NCBI GenBank assembly: GCA_963840245.1
Contig: CAWIYI010000048.1
Coordinates: 1 to 64,000, forward strand
From: Bog-473 sp963840245
GTDB lineage: Bacteria; Actinomycetota; Acidimicrobiia; Acidimicrobiales; RAAP-2
Direction: 5' to 3'
Length of the DNA stretch: 64,000 bases
Shown piece after piece: positions 43,593-52,580 of the stretch; the stretch's first letter is position 1, and each line of letters opens with the position of its first letter. The notes under the pieces were generated by a model. It was not told the DNA's origin. It was given only the letters and a program-made list of their open reading frames with translations, and did not search any database. Both the position numbers and the translations under genes were made by a program.

Positions 43593-43832
43593 TCAGTGCC
43601 ACCAGAAGCCCTGACGCGACCGCTCACGGCGAAGGTCGTCCCGTGAGAAGAGCTCGCCCAGGACGCTCCCGTCCGACATGCGGCGGATGCGGTACCCGTC
43701 GTCGGTGATCTCGGCGATCTCGAAGCCGCGGACCCACGTGCCCTGGAAGCGGTTGCGCACGTCCACCTTCGTCCCCGGCGGCAGCGGCGACCGTGTATGC
43801 GGGTCCGCTGCCTCCCCCCCGTCGGTGCTCAC
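43593..43832 (-). CDS. 79-residue SH3/Tudor-like small protein, unknown
   Basis: The protein, VSTDGGEAADPHTRSPLPPG then KVDVRNRFQGTWVRGFEIAEI and DDGYRIRRMSDGSVLGELFS, has the strand-turn pattern and the W..GFEI core of Tudor/SH3-like barrels. No specific family was recognised. GTG 43832 is 6 nt after TACGAT on the minus strand. Its stop is 4 nt from that of the GYD gene, and rnhB starts divergently 36 bp away. Confidence 0.72.
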   Translation of the reverse strand: MSTDGGEAADPHTRSPLPPGTKVDVRNRFQGTWVRGFEIAEITDDGYRIRRMSDGSVLGELFSRDDLRRERSRQGFWWH

Positions 43833-43838
43833 ACCCCC

Positions 43839-43844
43839 ATCGTA
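43839..43844 (-). promoter_or_regulatory. -10 element TACGAT
   Basis: It ends 6 nt before the GTG of the 79-residue gene at 43832; leaderless pattern. Confidence 0.5.
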
Positions 43845-43868
43845 CGAGGCGGCCGCGCGCCCGCTCCG

Positions 43869-44678
43869 ATGACCGTCTGCTCCCCCGATCTGAAAGAGGA
43901 GCGCCGTCTGCGCGCCGAGGGGTACGAGTCGGTCGCCGGTCTCGACGAGGTCGGCCGCGGCGCCTGGGCCGGACCGTTGACGGTCGGCGTCGCCGTCGTG
44001 CGCCCCCGGGTCCAGCTCCGGTCGATGCCGACATGGCTGCGGGACTCCAAGATGCTCAGCGAGGCCCGGCGCGAGGAGATCTTCGAATCCGTGGGCGCGT
44101 GGTGCCAGGCGTGGTCGGTGGGGCACGCGTCTTCGACCGAGTGCGACGCTTGGGGCATGACGGAGGCCCTCCGGGTGGCGGCGCGCCGCGCCCTGGCCGG
44201 TCTCGGCGAGCCTCCCCAGGCCGTCCTGGTCGACGGCCCGGTCGACCTGCTGCGCCACCCCGACGACCCCTTCGGCGGTACGGTGCGGCCGATCGTCGAC
44301 GGGGATGCCCGGTGCGCCTCGGTGGCGGCGGCCTCGGTCCTGGCCAAAGTGGTGCGGGACCGCCTCATGCGCCTGGAGGCGGACCACTTCCCCGCCTTCG
44401 CCTTCGAGCGGAACAAGGGCTATCCCTCGCCGGTGCACCAGACGGCCCTGCGCGGCTACGGCCCCACGGCCATCCACCGCCGCAGCTGGGCTTTCGTGGA
44501 GGACCTCCCCTGGTGCGGGCAGGCCCGGCCAGCCCGTTCAGACGACCGCGGCGACCTCGGCGAAGTGGCAGGCGACCGGGTGGCCCTGGCCCCGGTCGAC
44601 CAGGGCAGGCTCTTCGGTGGCGCAGATCTCTTGCGCTTTCCAGCACCGGGTGCGGAAGCGGCAACCCGAGGGCGGTGA
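43869..44678 (+). CDS. rnhB: Ribonuclease HII
   Basis: RNase HII cuts RNA of RNA-DNA hybrids and removes single ribonucleotides. VAGLDEVGRGAWAGPLTVGV (about 24-43) carries the first catalytic Asp-Glu, LRDSKMLSE follows, then VDGDARCASVAAASVLAKVVRDRLM (about 146-170) with further acidic ligands, and NKGYPSPVHQTALRGYGPTAIHRRSW (about 182-207). The conserved domain ends near 210. The remaining 55 or so residues run through DNA that is antisense to the end of oppF, so this tail is probably just read-through to the next stop. The frame is open 72 nt upstream, but ATG 43869 gives a normal N-terminus. Confidence 0.94.
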   Translation: MTVCSPDLKEERRLRAEGYESVAGLDEVGRGAWAGPLTVGVAVVRPRVQLRSMPTWLRDSKMLSEARREEIFESVGAWCQAWSVGHASSTECDAWGMTEALRVAARRALAGLGEPPQAVLVDGPVDLLRHPDDPFGGTVRPIVDGDARCASVAAASVLAKVVRDRLMRLEADHFPAFAFERNKGYPSPVHQTALRGYGPTAIHRRSWAFVEDLPWCGQARPARSDDRGDLGEVAGDRVALAPVDQGRLFGGADLLRFPAPGAEAATRGR

Positions 44679-45590
44679 CTGCGGGCTCGGCACGTCGCCC
44701 TCGAGGACGATGTGCTTGCGGGCCCGCTCGGCTCTCGGGTCGGGGATGGGCACGGCGGACAGGAGCGCCTGGGTGTAGGGGTGGGCCGGTTGCCCGTAGA
44801 CGTTCGCGCGGTCACCGATCTCGACGATCTTGCCCAGGTACATGACGGCGACCCGGTCGGAGATGTGCCGGACGACGGACAGGTCGTGCGCAATGAAGAG
44901 GAAGGCGACGCCCAGCTCCTGCTGCAGGTCGTCGAGCAGGTTGACCACGCCCGCCTGGATCGACACGTCGAGGGCGGAGACGGGCTCGTCGAGGACGAGC
45001 AGCTTGGGCTGGAGGACCAGGGCCCGGGCGATGCCGACGCGCTGGCGCTGACCGCCGGAGAACTCGTTGGGGTAGCGGTTGGCGTGGTACTGCTCGAGGC
45101 CTACCATCTGCAGCATCTCGCCGACGCGGCGCTGGATCGCCGCCTTGCCGTGGATGCCGTGGATCTGGAGCGGCTCTGCGATGGCGGCACCGATGGGCAG
45201 CCGCGGGTCGAGCGAGGCGAACGGATCCTGGAAGACGACCTGCATCTCCCGGCGCACCTTGCGGAGTTCCGCGGTGCCCAGCTCGGTCAGCTCCGTCCCC
45301 TCGAACTTGACCGACCCGGAGGTCGGCCGGATCAGCTGCAGCACCGAGCGTCCCGTGGTCGACTTCCCGCACCCCGACTCGCCGACGAGGCCCAGTGTCT
45401 CCCCGGGGGCGATGTTGAAGGTGACCCCGGAGACGGCGTGGACCGCGCCGACCCGGCGGCGCACGAACGTCCCGCCGCGCAGCGGGAATTCCTTCACCAG
45501 GTCGGTGACCTCCAACAGCGGGGCGGGCGCGACCGGCGTCGGCGCCGCGGTTCCACTCTCGGGGACGTTCCACTCGCGATGACGTGTCAT
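44538..45590 (-). CDS. oppF: Oligopeptide/dipeptide ABC transporter ATPase (OppF/DppF type)
   Basis: The 350-residue ATPase has Walker A GLVGESGCGKSTTGRS (about 70-85), FQDPFASLDPRLPIGAAIAEP, the signature NEFSGGQRQRVGIARAL (about 172-188), Walker B LLVLDEPVSALD and the oligopeptide-type C-terminal extension with GCRFRTRCWKAQEIC. It is the second nucleotide-binding subunit of a peptide importer. Its ATG overlaps the oppD stop (ATGA). The last 141 bp overlap the 3' end of rnhB in antisense. Confidence 0.94.
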   Translation of the reverse strand: MTRHREWNVPESGTAAPTPVAPAPLLEVTDLVKEFPLRGGTFVRRRVGAVHAVSGVTFNIAPGETLGLVGESGCGKSTTGRSVLQLIRPTSGSVKFEGTELTELGTAELRKVRREMQVVFQDPFASLDPRLPIGAAIAEPLQIHGIHGKAAIQRRVGEMLQMVGLEQYHANRYPNEFSGGQRQRVGIARALVLQPKLLVLDEPVSALDVSIQAGVVNLLDDLQQELGVAFLFIAHDLSVVRHISDRVAVMYLGKIVEIGDRANVYGQPAHPYTQALLSAVPIPDPRAERARKHIVLEGDVPSPQSPPSGCRFRTRCWKAQEICATEEPALVDRGQGHPVACHFAEVAAVV

Positions 45591-46633
45591 GCGATCACGT
45601 TGTCGACGACGCCGTCGGAGAAGACCAGCCCGTGGTCGCCCCGGCCGACCGCCTCGGCGTAGTGGCAGGCGGCCCGGTGCTCGCCCAGCACCGAGGTGAC
45701 CGAGGGGACCACCACGAGCTCGGGCTCGGTCGTGCGGCAGAGGTCGGTGGCCAGTGGGCACCGTGGCGCAAACGGGCAGCCCGTGCGGTCGCCGATCATG
45801 GAGGGCGGGGCGCCCGGGATCTGCCGCAGCCGCTCCGCGCCGTCGCTGTCGAGCCGCGGCAGCGAGCCGAGCAGGCCGAGCGTGTACGGCATGGAGGGTC
45901 GGTAGAAGACGTCCTCGGCGGTCCCGATCTCGACCGGGCGCCCGGCGTACATCACGAGGACGCGGTCAGACAGGCCGGCGATGACGCCGAGGTCGTGGGT
46001 GATGAGGAGCAGCGCGGCCCCGGTCTCCGCCATCGCCGTCTTGAGCGAGTTGAGGACCTGGGCCTGCACGGTGACGTCGAGCGCCGTGGTGGGCTCGTCG
46101 GCCAGGATCACCTCGGGGTCGTTGGCCATGGCGATGGCGATGACGGCGCGCTGGCGCATGCCACCGGAGAACTCGTGCGGGTAATTGTCGACCCGTTCCG
46201 CCGGATTGGGGATGCCGACCTTGTCCAGCAGCTCGATGGCGCGGACCATCGCGGCATCCTTGGAGATGTCCTGGTGGGCCAGGATCGCCTCTGTGATCTG
46301 CCAGCCGATGGTGTAGACGGGATTGAGCGACGTCATGGGGTCCTGGAAGATCATGGCGATCCCGGTGCCGCGGACCCTGGTCAGCTGCTTCTCCTTCAGG
46401 GTGAGGAGATCGGTGCCGTCGAAGCGGATGGAGCCCCGCACCTGCGCGCCCTTGGGCAGCAATCCCATGGTGGCGAGAGCCGTCACGGACTTCCCGGAGC
46501 CCGATTCGCCGACGATGCCCAGGACCTCACCGGCGGCGATCGAGAAATCGACGCCGCGCACCGCGTGGACCACACCGTCCTTGGTCGGGAAGTCGACCTC
46601 CAGATGCTCGACCTGCAGGGCAGGCTCAGCCAC
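45587..46633 (-). CDS. oppD: Oligopeptide/dipeptide ABC transporter ATPase (OppD/DppD type)
   Basis: The 348-residue ATPase has Walker A GIVGESGSGKSVTALA (about 39-54), the Q-loop IFQDPMTSLNPVYTIGWQI, the signature HEFSGGMRQRAVIAIAMA (about 153-170), Walker B VILADEPTTALDVT and the C-terminal CPFAPRCPLATDLC. It is the partner of OppF. The GTG start directly follows the oppC stop (TGAGTG), so the genes are one transcription unit. Confidence 0.95.
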   Translation of the reverse strand: MAEPALQVEHLEVDFPTKDGVVHAVRGVDFSIAAGEVLGIVGESGSGKSVTALATMGLLPKGAQVRGSIRFDGTDLLTLKEKQLTRVRGTGIAMIFQDPMTSLNPVYTIGWQITEAILAHQDISKDAAMVRAIELLDKVGIPNPAERVDNYPHEFSGGMRQRAVIAIAMANDPEVILADEPTTALDVTVQAQVLNSLKTAMAETGAALLLITHDLGVIAGLSDRVLVMYAGRPVEIGTAEDVFYRPSMPYTLGLLGSLPRLDSDGAERLRQIPGAPPSMIGDRTGCPFAPRCPLATDLCRTTEPELVVVPSVTSVLGEHRAACHYAEAVGRGDHGLVFSDGVVDNVIA

Positions 46634-47635
46634 TCAGGCCCTCACCCGGCTCTTCTTGGGGTCGAACGCCTCGCGTAGGCCGTCGCCGATGAGGAAGATC
46701 GAGAGGATGAGGATGATCAGGAAGGCGACGGGGAAGACGAAGAGCCACCACTCCGTCGTGGCGGAGTCCTGGCCCTGATCGATCAGGAGCCCCAGCGACA
46801 CGTTCGGTGGCTGCACACCCAGCCCCAGGAAGGACAGTGTCGACTCGAAGATGATGCTCAGGGCGACGGTCAGCGTGGCGTTGACGATGATCGGCCCGAC
46901 CGCATTGGGCAGCATGTGCTTGACGATGATGCGCCGGTTGGTCGCGCCCAGCGCCCGCGACGCTTCCACGAAGTCGCGCTCGCGCAACGACAGGAAGTCC
47001 GCCCGCACGAGCCGGGCCACGTAGGTCCACGAGAGCAGGCCGATGATGATGGCCAGCCCCAGCCAGTTGTCGGACTCCTTCGAGAGCTTGTTGGCCAGGA
47101 CGATGAGCACCGCCAGCACCGGGAGCACCAACACCAGGTCGACGAAGCGCATCAGGAGCGAGTCGACCCAGCCCCGGTAGAAGCCCGCGATGGCCCCGAT
47201 GGTCACGCCGATGAGCGTGGCCATGGCGGCCACCGTCAGCGCGATCTCGATGTCCTTTTCGACCCCGGCCATCACCTGGGCGAACATGTCGTTCCCGATG
47301 GAATTGGTGCCGAAGGGGTTCGTCCACGAGGGGGGATCGTTCAGGTTGTTCGTGATCGTGGTGTAGCTGTACTGCCAGAAGTGGCCCACCAGCACGGACG
47401 AGATGGCGAGGAGCAGGAACACGGAGAGCCCGATCATCCCGAGCCGCTGGTGGGAGAAGCGCCCGACGACGATGCGCCATTGGGGCTTCGCCTCCCCCGA
47501 CAGCCCGTAGGTGTCCGCGCCCGACAGCCCGATCCCGACGCCGGGCGAGGCCAGGGTGTGCATCCCGGCCTCGGCGGTCGCCACGCTCTCGGGCGTCTGG
47601 ATGACGAAGTCTTCGCGGGGGAGCGGATCAGCCAT
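46634..47635 (-). CDS. oppC: Peptide ABC transporter permease (OppC/DppC type)
   Basis: The 333-residue permease has a 90-residue cytosolic N-terminus, then six membrane helices and the binding-protein-dependent loop EASRALGATNRRIIVKHMLPNAVGPIIVN (about 225-253), which docks on the ATPases. FLGLGVQPPNVSLGLLIDQG is typical of OppC/DppC. Its start overlaps the last 8 bp of oppB. Confidence 0.94.
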   Translation of the reverse strand: MADPLPREDFVIQTPESVATAEAGMHTLASPGVGIGLSGADTYGLSGEAKPQWRIVVGRFSHQRLGMIGLSVFLLLAISSVLVGHFWQYSYTTITNNLNDPPSWTNPFGTNSIGNDMFAQVMAGVEKDIEIALTVAAMATLIGVTIGAIAGFYRGWVDSLLMRFVDLVLVLPVLAVLIVLANKLSKESDNWLGLAIIIGLLSWTYVARLVRADFLSLRERDFVEASRALGATNRRIIVKHMLPNAVGPIIVNATLTVALSIIFESTLSFLGLGVQPPNVSLGLLIDQGQDSATTEWWLFVFPVAFLIILILSIFLIGDGLREAFDPKKSRVRA

Positions 47636-48605
47636 AGCGAATCCTCGGATCGAGCACGCCGTAGAGGATGTCGGCCACCAGGTTGAACAGAATGACGAAG
47701 GTGGCGGTGATGAGCAGGTAGGCCAACATCACGTTCACGTCGAGGTTCGTCACCCCGGTCAGGTACCACTGCCCGAGCCCCTGCCACCCGAAGACGATCT
47801 CGGTGATGATGGCGCCGCCCAGCACCGCGGCGAAGTCCAGCGCGACGACCGTCGTGACGGGGATGAGCGCGTTGCGCAGGACGTGGCGGACGAGGACGCG
47901 GCGCTGGCTCAGGCCCTTGGCCCGGGCCAGGCGCACGTGGTCGGCGTCGAGCGTCTCGATCATGGACGAGCGCTGGTAGATGGCCCACGAGGCGTAGGAG
48001 ATGAGGATGAGCGTGATGACCGGCAGCGCGGTGTGCTCGGCGTAGTCGGGCAGCCGGCTGAAGAACGAGCCGCTCAGCGTCGGGCTCTGCTCGCCACTGG
48101 TGTAGAAGAGCGTCGTCCCGAGGTGCTGGTTGACGGGGATCGCCACGAACTCCTTCAGGGCGAGGCCGAGCACGAAGATCGGCGTGGCCAGCAGGACGAA
48201 GTTGGTGACGGTGATGGCGTGGTCGGTGACCTTGTTCTGGCGCACCGCCGCCATGACGCCCATGAAGACGGCGACGAAGATGGCGACGATGGTGGCGATG
48301 ACGACCATGCGCAGCGTCACGAAGAGGTGCGACGTCATCTGGGAGGCGACGTCCTGCCCGTTGATGGTCGTGCCGAGGTCGCCGTGGAGCACGCCGGTGA
48401 ACCAGATCCAGTAGCGCTGCCACAGCGGGTCGTTGAGATGCAGCAGGTTCTCCCGGGCCACGACCGTGGCGTGGGGGATGTGCGGGTTGGCGTTGAGGAG
48501 CGCCAGGGGGTTGCCCGAGCTGGCCACCAGAATGAAGACGAAGATCGTCGCGAAGAACAGGACGACGATGCTGATCAGCAGGCGCCTCACGACGTAGGCG
48601 AACAT
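47628..48605 (-). CDS. oppB: Peptide ABC transporter permease (OppB/DppB type)
   Basis: The 325-residue permease begins MFAYVVRRLLISIVVLFFAT and has six helices with the EAA-like loop VRLARAKGLSQRRVLVRHVLRNALIPVTTV (about 221-250) and the FGWQGLGQWYLTGVTNLDVNV segment. It pairs with OppC to form the channel. The ATG lies 6 nt after TAGAAT, so the oppBCDF unit may have its own leaderless start in addition to read-through from oppA. Confidence 0.95.
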   Translation of the reverse strand: MFAYVVRRLLISIVVLFFATIFVFILVASSGNPLALLNANPHIPHATVVARENLLHLNDPLWQRYWIWFTGVLHGDLGTTINGQDVASQMTSHLFVTLRMVVIATIVAIFVAVFMGVMAAVRQNKVTDHAITVTNFVLLATPIFVLGLALKEFVAIPVNQHLGTTLFYTSGEQSPTLSGSFFSRLPDYAEHTALPVITLILISYASWAIYQRSSMIETLDADHVRLARAKGLSQRRVLVRHVLRNALIPVTTVVALDFAAVLGGAIITEIVFGWQGLGQWYLTGVTNLDVNVMLAYLLITATFVILFNLVADILYGVLDPRIRYG

Positions 48606-48611
48606 GGCCGG

Positions 48612-48617
48612 ATTCTA
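48612..48617 (-). promoter_or_regulatory. -10 element TAGAAT for oppBCDF
   Basis: It ends 6 nt before the oppB ATG; the 100-nt gap after oppA also holds GC-rich inverted repeats and a 14-bp direct repeat (48668-48681 and 48682-48695). Confidence 0.55.
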
Positions 48618-48705
48618 GGTGTCGGGACCGGGAACGCCGAGGAAGGGGCCGACCCGGTCCGGCCGACCCCTCCCTCACGTTCCCTCCCTCACGTTCAGTG
48701 GTTCG

Positions 48706-50455
48706 CTAGGAGCTGAGCGACCAGTCCTCGGCGTTCCAGGTGACACCCACGCTCGACGTGTTGGGCAGGACGCCCTTCAAGTTGTTGGACCAGGCCCAGA
48801 ACTGGGGCTTCTGGTACAGCGGCAGGGTCACCATGTTCTGCCACAGGATGGCGTCGGCCTTGTTGTAGTCCGAGATCTCCTGGGACTGGCTCGGGGCCGA
48901 GGAGCCGGCGGCCATCAGCTGGTCCACGTGGGCGTTGGCCGCGTGGTTGTAGTTCGAGGAGCAGTTGTTGGTGTTGGTGTAGGAGCAGTAGATGGGCTGG
49001 TTCCCCGAGACGAACGGCGTTGTGACCCAGGCGAACTCGGCGATCTGGAAGGTGCCGTTGGGCAGGTTGGTCCCGAAGAGGGTGTTGGCGTCGTAGTTCT
49101 GGATGTTGATCTTGATCCCGATCGCCTTCATCTGGGCCTGGAACAGCTCCTCGGTCTGCGAGCGGACACTGTTGCCCGACGTCGACTGGATGGTGAACGT
49201 GAGGTCCTTGCCGTTCTGCGGGCCGAAGTTGGGCTGGAAGTAGCCGTCCGAGGCCATCTTGAAGCCGGCCTCCTTCATGAGGTTCTTCGCCTGCGACGTG
49301 CTGAAGGCGTAGTCCGTGCCCTGGTAGCCCTTCTGGGTCGACACGAGCATCCGGCTGCCGAGCGGCGTGATGCCCTTCTCGATCTCACCCACGGTGCGGG
49401 TGATGATGGACTGGCGGTCCACGCCGTGCGCGATGGCCTCACGCACCTGGAGCTTGGCCAGGTAGGGGTCGGCCTGGTTGAAGTCGAAGTGCTCGAACTC
49501 GAGCCCCGGCAGCGTGGCCTTCGTGGTGTTCGGCACCTGGTTGGCCGTCTGCACGATCGACAGGTTCACCGTCGAGGGGTTGAAGATGTTGATCTCCTTG
49601 TTCTGCAGAGCCGGCACCAGCTGGCTGTCGTCGGAGAAGAATTGGAAGACGAGCTTGTTCAGCTTGCCCGGGGTGCCCCAGTAGCTCGGGTTCCGGGTCA
49701 GGACCAGCGACTGGTTGGCGTTGTAGCTCGTGATCGTGTACCAGCTGCCCGAGATGACCTGGGCCGGGCCGGCGAAGCCGGTGTTCCAGCCGACGGTCCG
49801 GGCGATGTGGGCCGGGACGATGTTCGTGTAGATGGAGCGCCAGTCGGCGAAGGACGGCTTGAAGGTCACCGTGACGGTGCGGCCGTTCGGGCACAGGCCC
49901 GCATTCCGGTTCGCCGCGCTGCCCGGGTCGCAGGCGGCGCCACCGGAGGGGGCGGAGCCCACGACGGACTCGATCTGGTTGTAGCCGGCGGTCGTGGCGT
50001 CGTCGTAGGGCTGGTTCCCGACGTCGGTGTAGGCCGCGTTGCCACTCTGCGCCTGCCAGTTGTAGATGAAGTCGTCGGCCGTGATCGGCGTCCCGTCGGA
50101 CCACACCGCCTTGGGGTTGATCTTGTAGACGACGGTCTGCGGGCTGTCGCCCGTGACGGACGCGCTCTCGAGGAGCTGGTTGTTGAGGACGGGCTGGAGC
50201 TTGTTGTTCACGATGAAGGCCTGGGGCCACACCATGTTCATGACCTCCTGCAGGACGAACTCCTCGGCGGCGGAAGTGTTGATGTTGAACCCGGCCAGGG
50301 TCTCGTCGAGCGCCATGGTGGCCGTCCCTCCCGAGGACGACGCCTTCGTCGCGGCGCCGCTCGTGGCCGGCGCCACGGCGACGATCGACACGCGACAGCG
50401 CGGCGGCTGCCATGGCGGCGAAGGCCGATCGCTTCAGATACCCCTTGATTCCCAT
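48706..50455 (-). pseudogene. oppA: Peptide ABC transporter substrate-binding protein, frame broken by one base
   Basis: This secreted family 5 solute-binding protein would capture peptides for OppBCDF. The body (MALDETLAGFNINTSAAEEF, AVWSDGTPITADDFIYNWQ, TVTFKPSFADWRSIYTNI and so on) reads continuously from 50391. The signal peptide is in the preceding frame, starting at ATG 50455: MGIKGYLKRSAFAAMAAAAL. Dropping C50392 links the two as ...AALSVSIVAVAPATSGAAT, a normal export signal. GGGGG is placed upstream of the ATG. Either a fresh frameshift inactivated export or the base is an error; the second is more likely since the remaining 560 codons are intact. Confidence 0.9.
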
Positions 50456-50769
50456 TGTGCCCCCTTGCTTGTCGGCCGACCCGGTGACGGCCGATGACCT
50501 GCCCTTCCTCCACTGCGCTTCACATCGCAATGCCCTCTCCCACAGGGGAGATGCCCAAACGTAACGCAATTGCCACATTCTTTTCGATCAACTCCCCAAG
50601 GATTTCTGCATGAACGCGCCGGGGAGGTTCCTGATCCGGTGCGCAGCCGCTGTTTGCACACGATTCCTGCGCGCCGGGGGCCTCGGGCGCGGAAGATAGA
50701 ACCTGAATGCCAGCTGAGTGTATCCTGCGTGAACCATGACGCTCGCCCACTAAAATTGAGGGTGAGGCC
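50456..50769. other. Intergenic region between oppA and a divergent transporter
   Basis: About 310 bp contain no credible gene. Locally AT-rich bases (50560-50620) should hold the oppA promoter on the minus strand, but no paired hexamers are convincing. A small inverted repeat (CTCCC ACA GGGGAG) lies near 50536-50551. On the plus strand TAAAAT at 50751-50756 is a likely -10 for the DMT gene. Confidence 0.45.
50751..50756 (+). promoter_or_regulatory. -10 element TAAAAT
   Basis: It ends 13 nt before the DMT transporter ATG, leaving a short leader that carries GAGGGTGAGG. Confidence 0.5.
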
Positions 50770-51729
50770 ATGGTCTACGTCCTCGCCGTACTAGCGGCCC
50801 TCTCGAACGCGCTGACCAGCGTGTTCCAACGCATGGGCGTCGAGGACGCCCCTGAGGAGTCCACCATGCGCCTGAGCCTGCTGGCGCATGCCATCCGCCG
50901 GGGTGTGTGGCTGTTGGGTTTCGGGTTCATGATCTGCTCGTTCCTCCTGCAGTCATTCGCGTTGCACATCGGCCGCCTCTCGGTCGTCCAACCGATCCTG
51001 ACCATGGAACTGCTGTTTCTCGTCGCCATCCTCGGGACGTACTTCCGCTTCTCCATCTCCATCCGCGAGTGGGTCGGCGCCGGCGCGATCGCGTTCGGGC
51101 TCTCCGGCTTCCTCGTCTTCGCCGATCCGGGGGGCGGTGACGAGGTGCCCACCAACCTCGGTTGGATCGTCGTCGGCGGGAGCGTCGTCGCGTTGATCGT
51201 CGTCACGGTGGTGGCGACCCGCTGGGGCCCGCGCTGGTGGAAGGCCGCCATGTTCGGGAGTGCGGCGGCCATCGCCTATGCGTTCACCGCCGCCCTCATC
51301 AAGGTGGTGAGTGACTATGCGGCGAACGACTGGGTGACCCTGTTCGAGCACTGGCAGACCTACGGCGTCATCGTGTTCGGCCTGCTCGGCCTCTTCCTGA
51401 CGCAGAACGCCTTCCATGCCGGGCCGCTGGCCGCCTCGCAGTCGACCCTCGTGTTGGTCGATCCGCTGGTCAGCATCTGCTTGGGCATCGCCCTCTACGG
51501 CGACTCCCTGCGCACGTCAGGTCCCTACGGCCCGCTCGAGGCGCTCTCGCTCCTGGTGATGTTCATGGGAGCGGTGTTCCTGTCCAACTCGCCGTTGATC
51601 ACGGGCATGAAGAGCGAGGGCAAGGGCGTCGAGTACGACGAGATGCTGTCGCGGCGGTTGAAGCACCCGCACCACGTGGCCGAGGATGCCGTGAGCGACG
51701 GCGGGCTGCCGCCCTTCTCATCCGCCTGA
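50770..51729 (+). CDS. DMT-superfamily membrane transporter
   Basis: The 319-residue protein has nine to ten membrane helices (first at 2-17, then 44-66, 74-96, 104-119, 130-148, 158-180 and others), and no signal peptide. The pattern of paired helices and GRLSVVQPILTMELLFLVAILGTYF resembles EamA/DMT carriers and the magnesium-transporter-like NIPA group. The substrate is unknown. GAGGGTGAGG precedes the ATG. Its end overlaps that of the convergent alpha/beta hydrolase by 12 bp. Confidence 0.82.
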   Translation: MVYVLAVLAALSNALTSVFQRMGVEDAPEESTMRLSLLAHAIRRGVWLLGFGFMICSFLLQSFALHIGRLSVVQPILTMELLFLVAILGTYFRFSISIREWVGAGAIAFGLSGFLVFADPGGGDEVPTNLGWIVVGGSVVALIVVTVVATRWGPRWWKAAMFGSAAAIAYAFTAALIKVVSDYAANDWVTLFEHWQTYGVIVFGLLGLFLTQNAFHAGPLAASQSTLVLVDPLVSICLGIALYGDSLRTSGPYGPLEALSLLVMFMGAVFLSNSPLITGMKSEGKGVEYDEMLSRRLKHPHHVAEDAVSDGGLPPFSSA

Positions 51730-52519
51730 CTGCCGCGGCCGTTCTCCGGCCCGGTCCACCACGAGGCGCGCCATCGTCGCGAAATGGTCGGGGTGCGACA
51801 GGTGCGCGCCGTGCTGCGCGTTGGAAATCTCGTCGAACGACGGCCCCGGGGACATTGGCACCCAGCCACTCGACCGCGTGGCGGTGGTGCGCCGCCGACG
51901 CCGGCCCGCCCCTCCCGAACACGGACGGCACGTCGAGCGCGGTGACGTCGAAGGGGGGACCCTCCCCCCGCATGCTCCGCAGGTCGGCCACCAGTGCGGG
52001 GCCGTCGGCGCGCCGTTCGGCCCGCCCCCGCTCGGTCAGGCGGGACCACGAGCCCTCGCCCACCATCCGGCTGAAGAAGCGCTCGGCCTCCTCCTCGGGA
52101 TCGTCGGCCAGGGCGGGCCAGGGACGGCCGCCCTGGCGGCGGAAGCCCAGCCACGGCATGGGTGGCTCGTAGGCCCCGATGGAGTCGAAGGCACGTGGCG
52201 AGGCCAGCGCGGCACCGACGACGACGTTGCCCCCGAGGCTGTGCCCGATGGCCACCACCGGGCCACCGGACCCGGCGCGCGCCTCGTCGGCGATGGCAAG
52301 GAGATCGGCGATGTGGCCCCCGAGGCCCACGACCCCTCCGGCCCGTGATCCCTGGTACCCGCGCCGGTCGTAGGCCAGCGTGGCGAACTCGGGCAGGCGG
52401 CGCATCACCAGCCGGAAGCTGTCCCCCCGATCCAGCGACCCGTGGACGAGGATCACGGTGGCCGCCCCGGGATCGGGGGCCGGCCGCGCGGTGAAGTGGA
52501 GGGCGGCCGGATAGGTCAT
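51718..52519 (-). pseudogene. Alpha/beta hydrolase, frame broken by one base
   Basis: The frame from ATG 52519 has the alpha/beta-hydrolase core: oxyanion-hole VILVHGSLDRGDSF (about 22-35), FATLAYDRRGYQGS, and the nucleophile elbow AIGHSLGGNVVVGAAL (S near 92). It runs to WLGANVPGAVV, then the natural end, DEISNAQHGAHLSHPDHFAT with the catalytic-histidine motif HGAH, is in the next frame. One surplus base at A51836/A51837 (T on the coding strand) explains the break. Restored, the protein is 266 residues with stop at 51720-51718. Substrate unknown. It is divergent from kgd. Confidence 0.82.
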
Positions 52520-52530
52520 GGGCAGGGCAG

Positions 52531-52536
52531 ACGCTA
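52531..52536 (-). promoter_or_regulatory. -10 element TAGCGT for the alpha/beta hydrolase
   Basis: It ends 11 nt before the ATG at 52519, so any leader is only a few bases long. Confidence 0.4.
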
Positions 52537-52568
52537 CCCGCCTGCCCATCCGACCCGATCGTCGCCGG

Positions 52569-52574
52569 TAGGGT
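52569..52574 (+). promoter_or_regulatory. -10 element TAGGGT for kgd
   Basis: It ends 6 nt before the kgd ATG; leaderless pattern. Confidence 0.55.
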
Positions 52575-52580
52575 TGGCCC

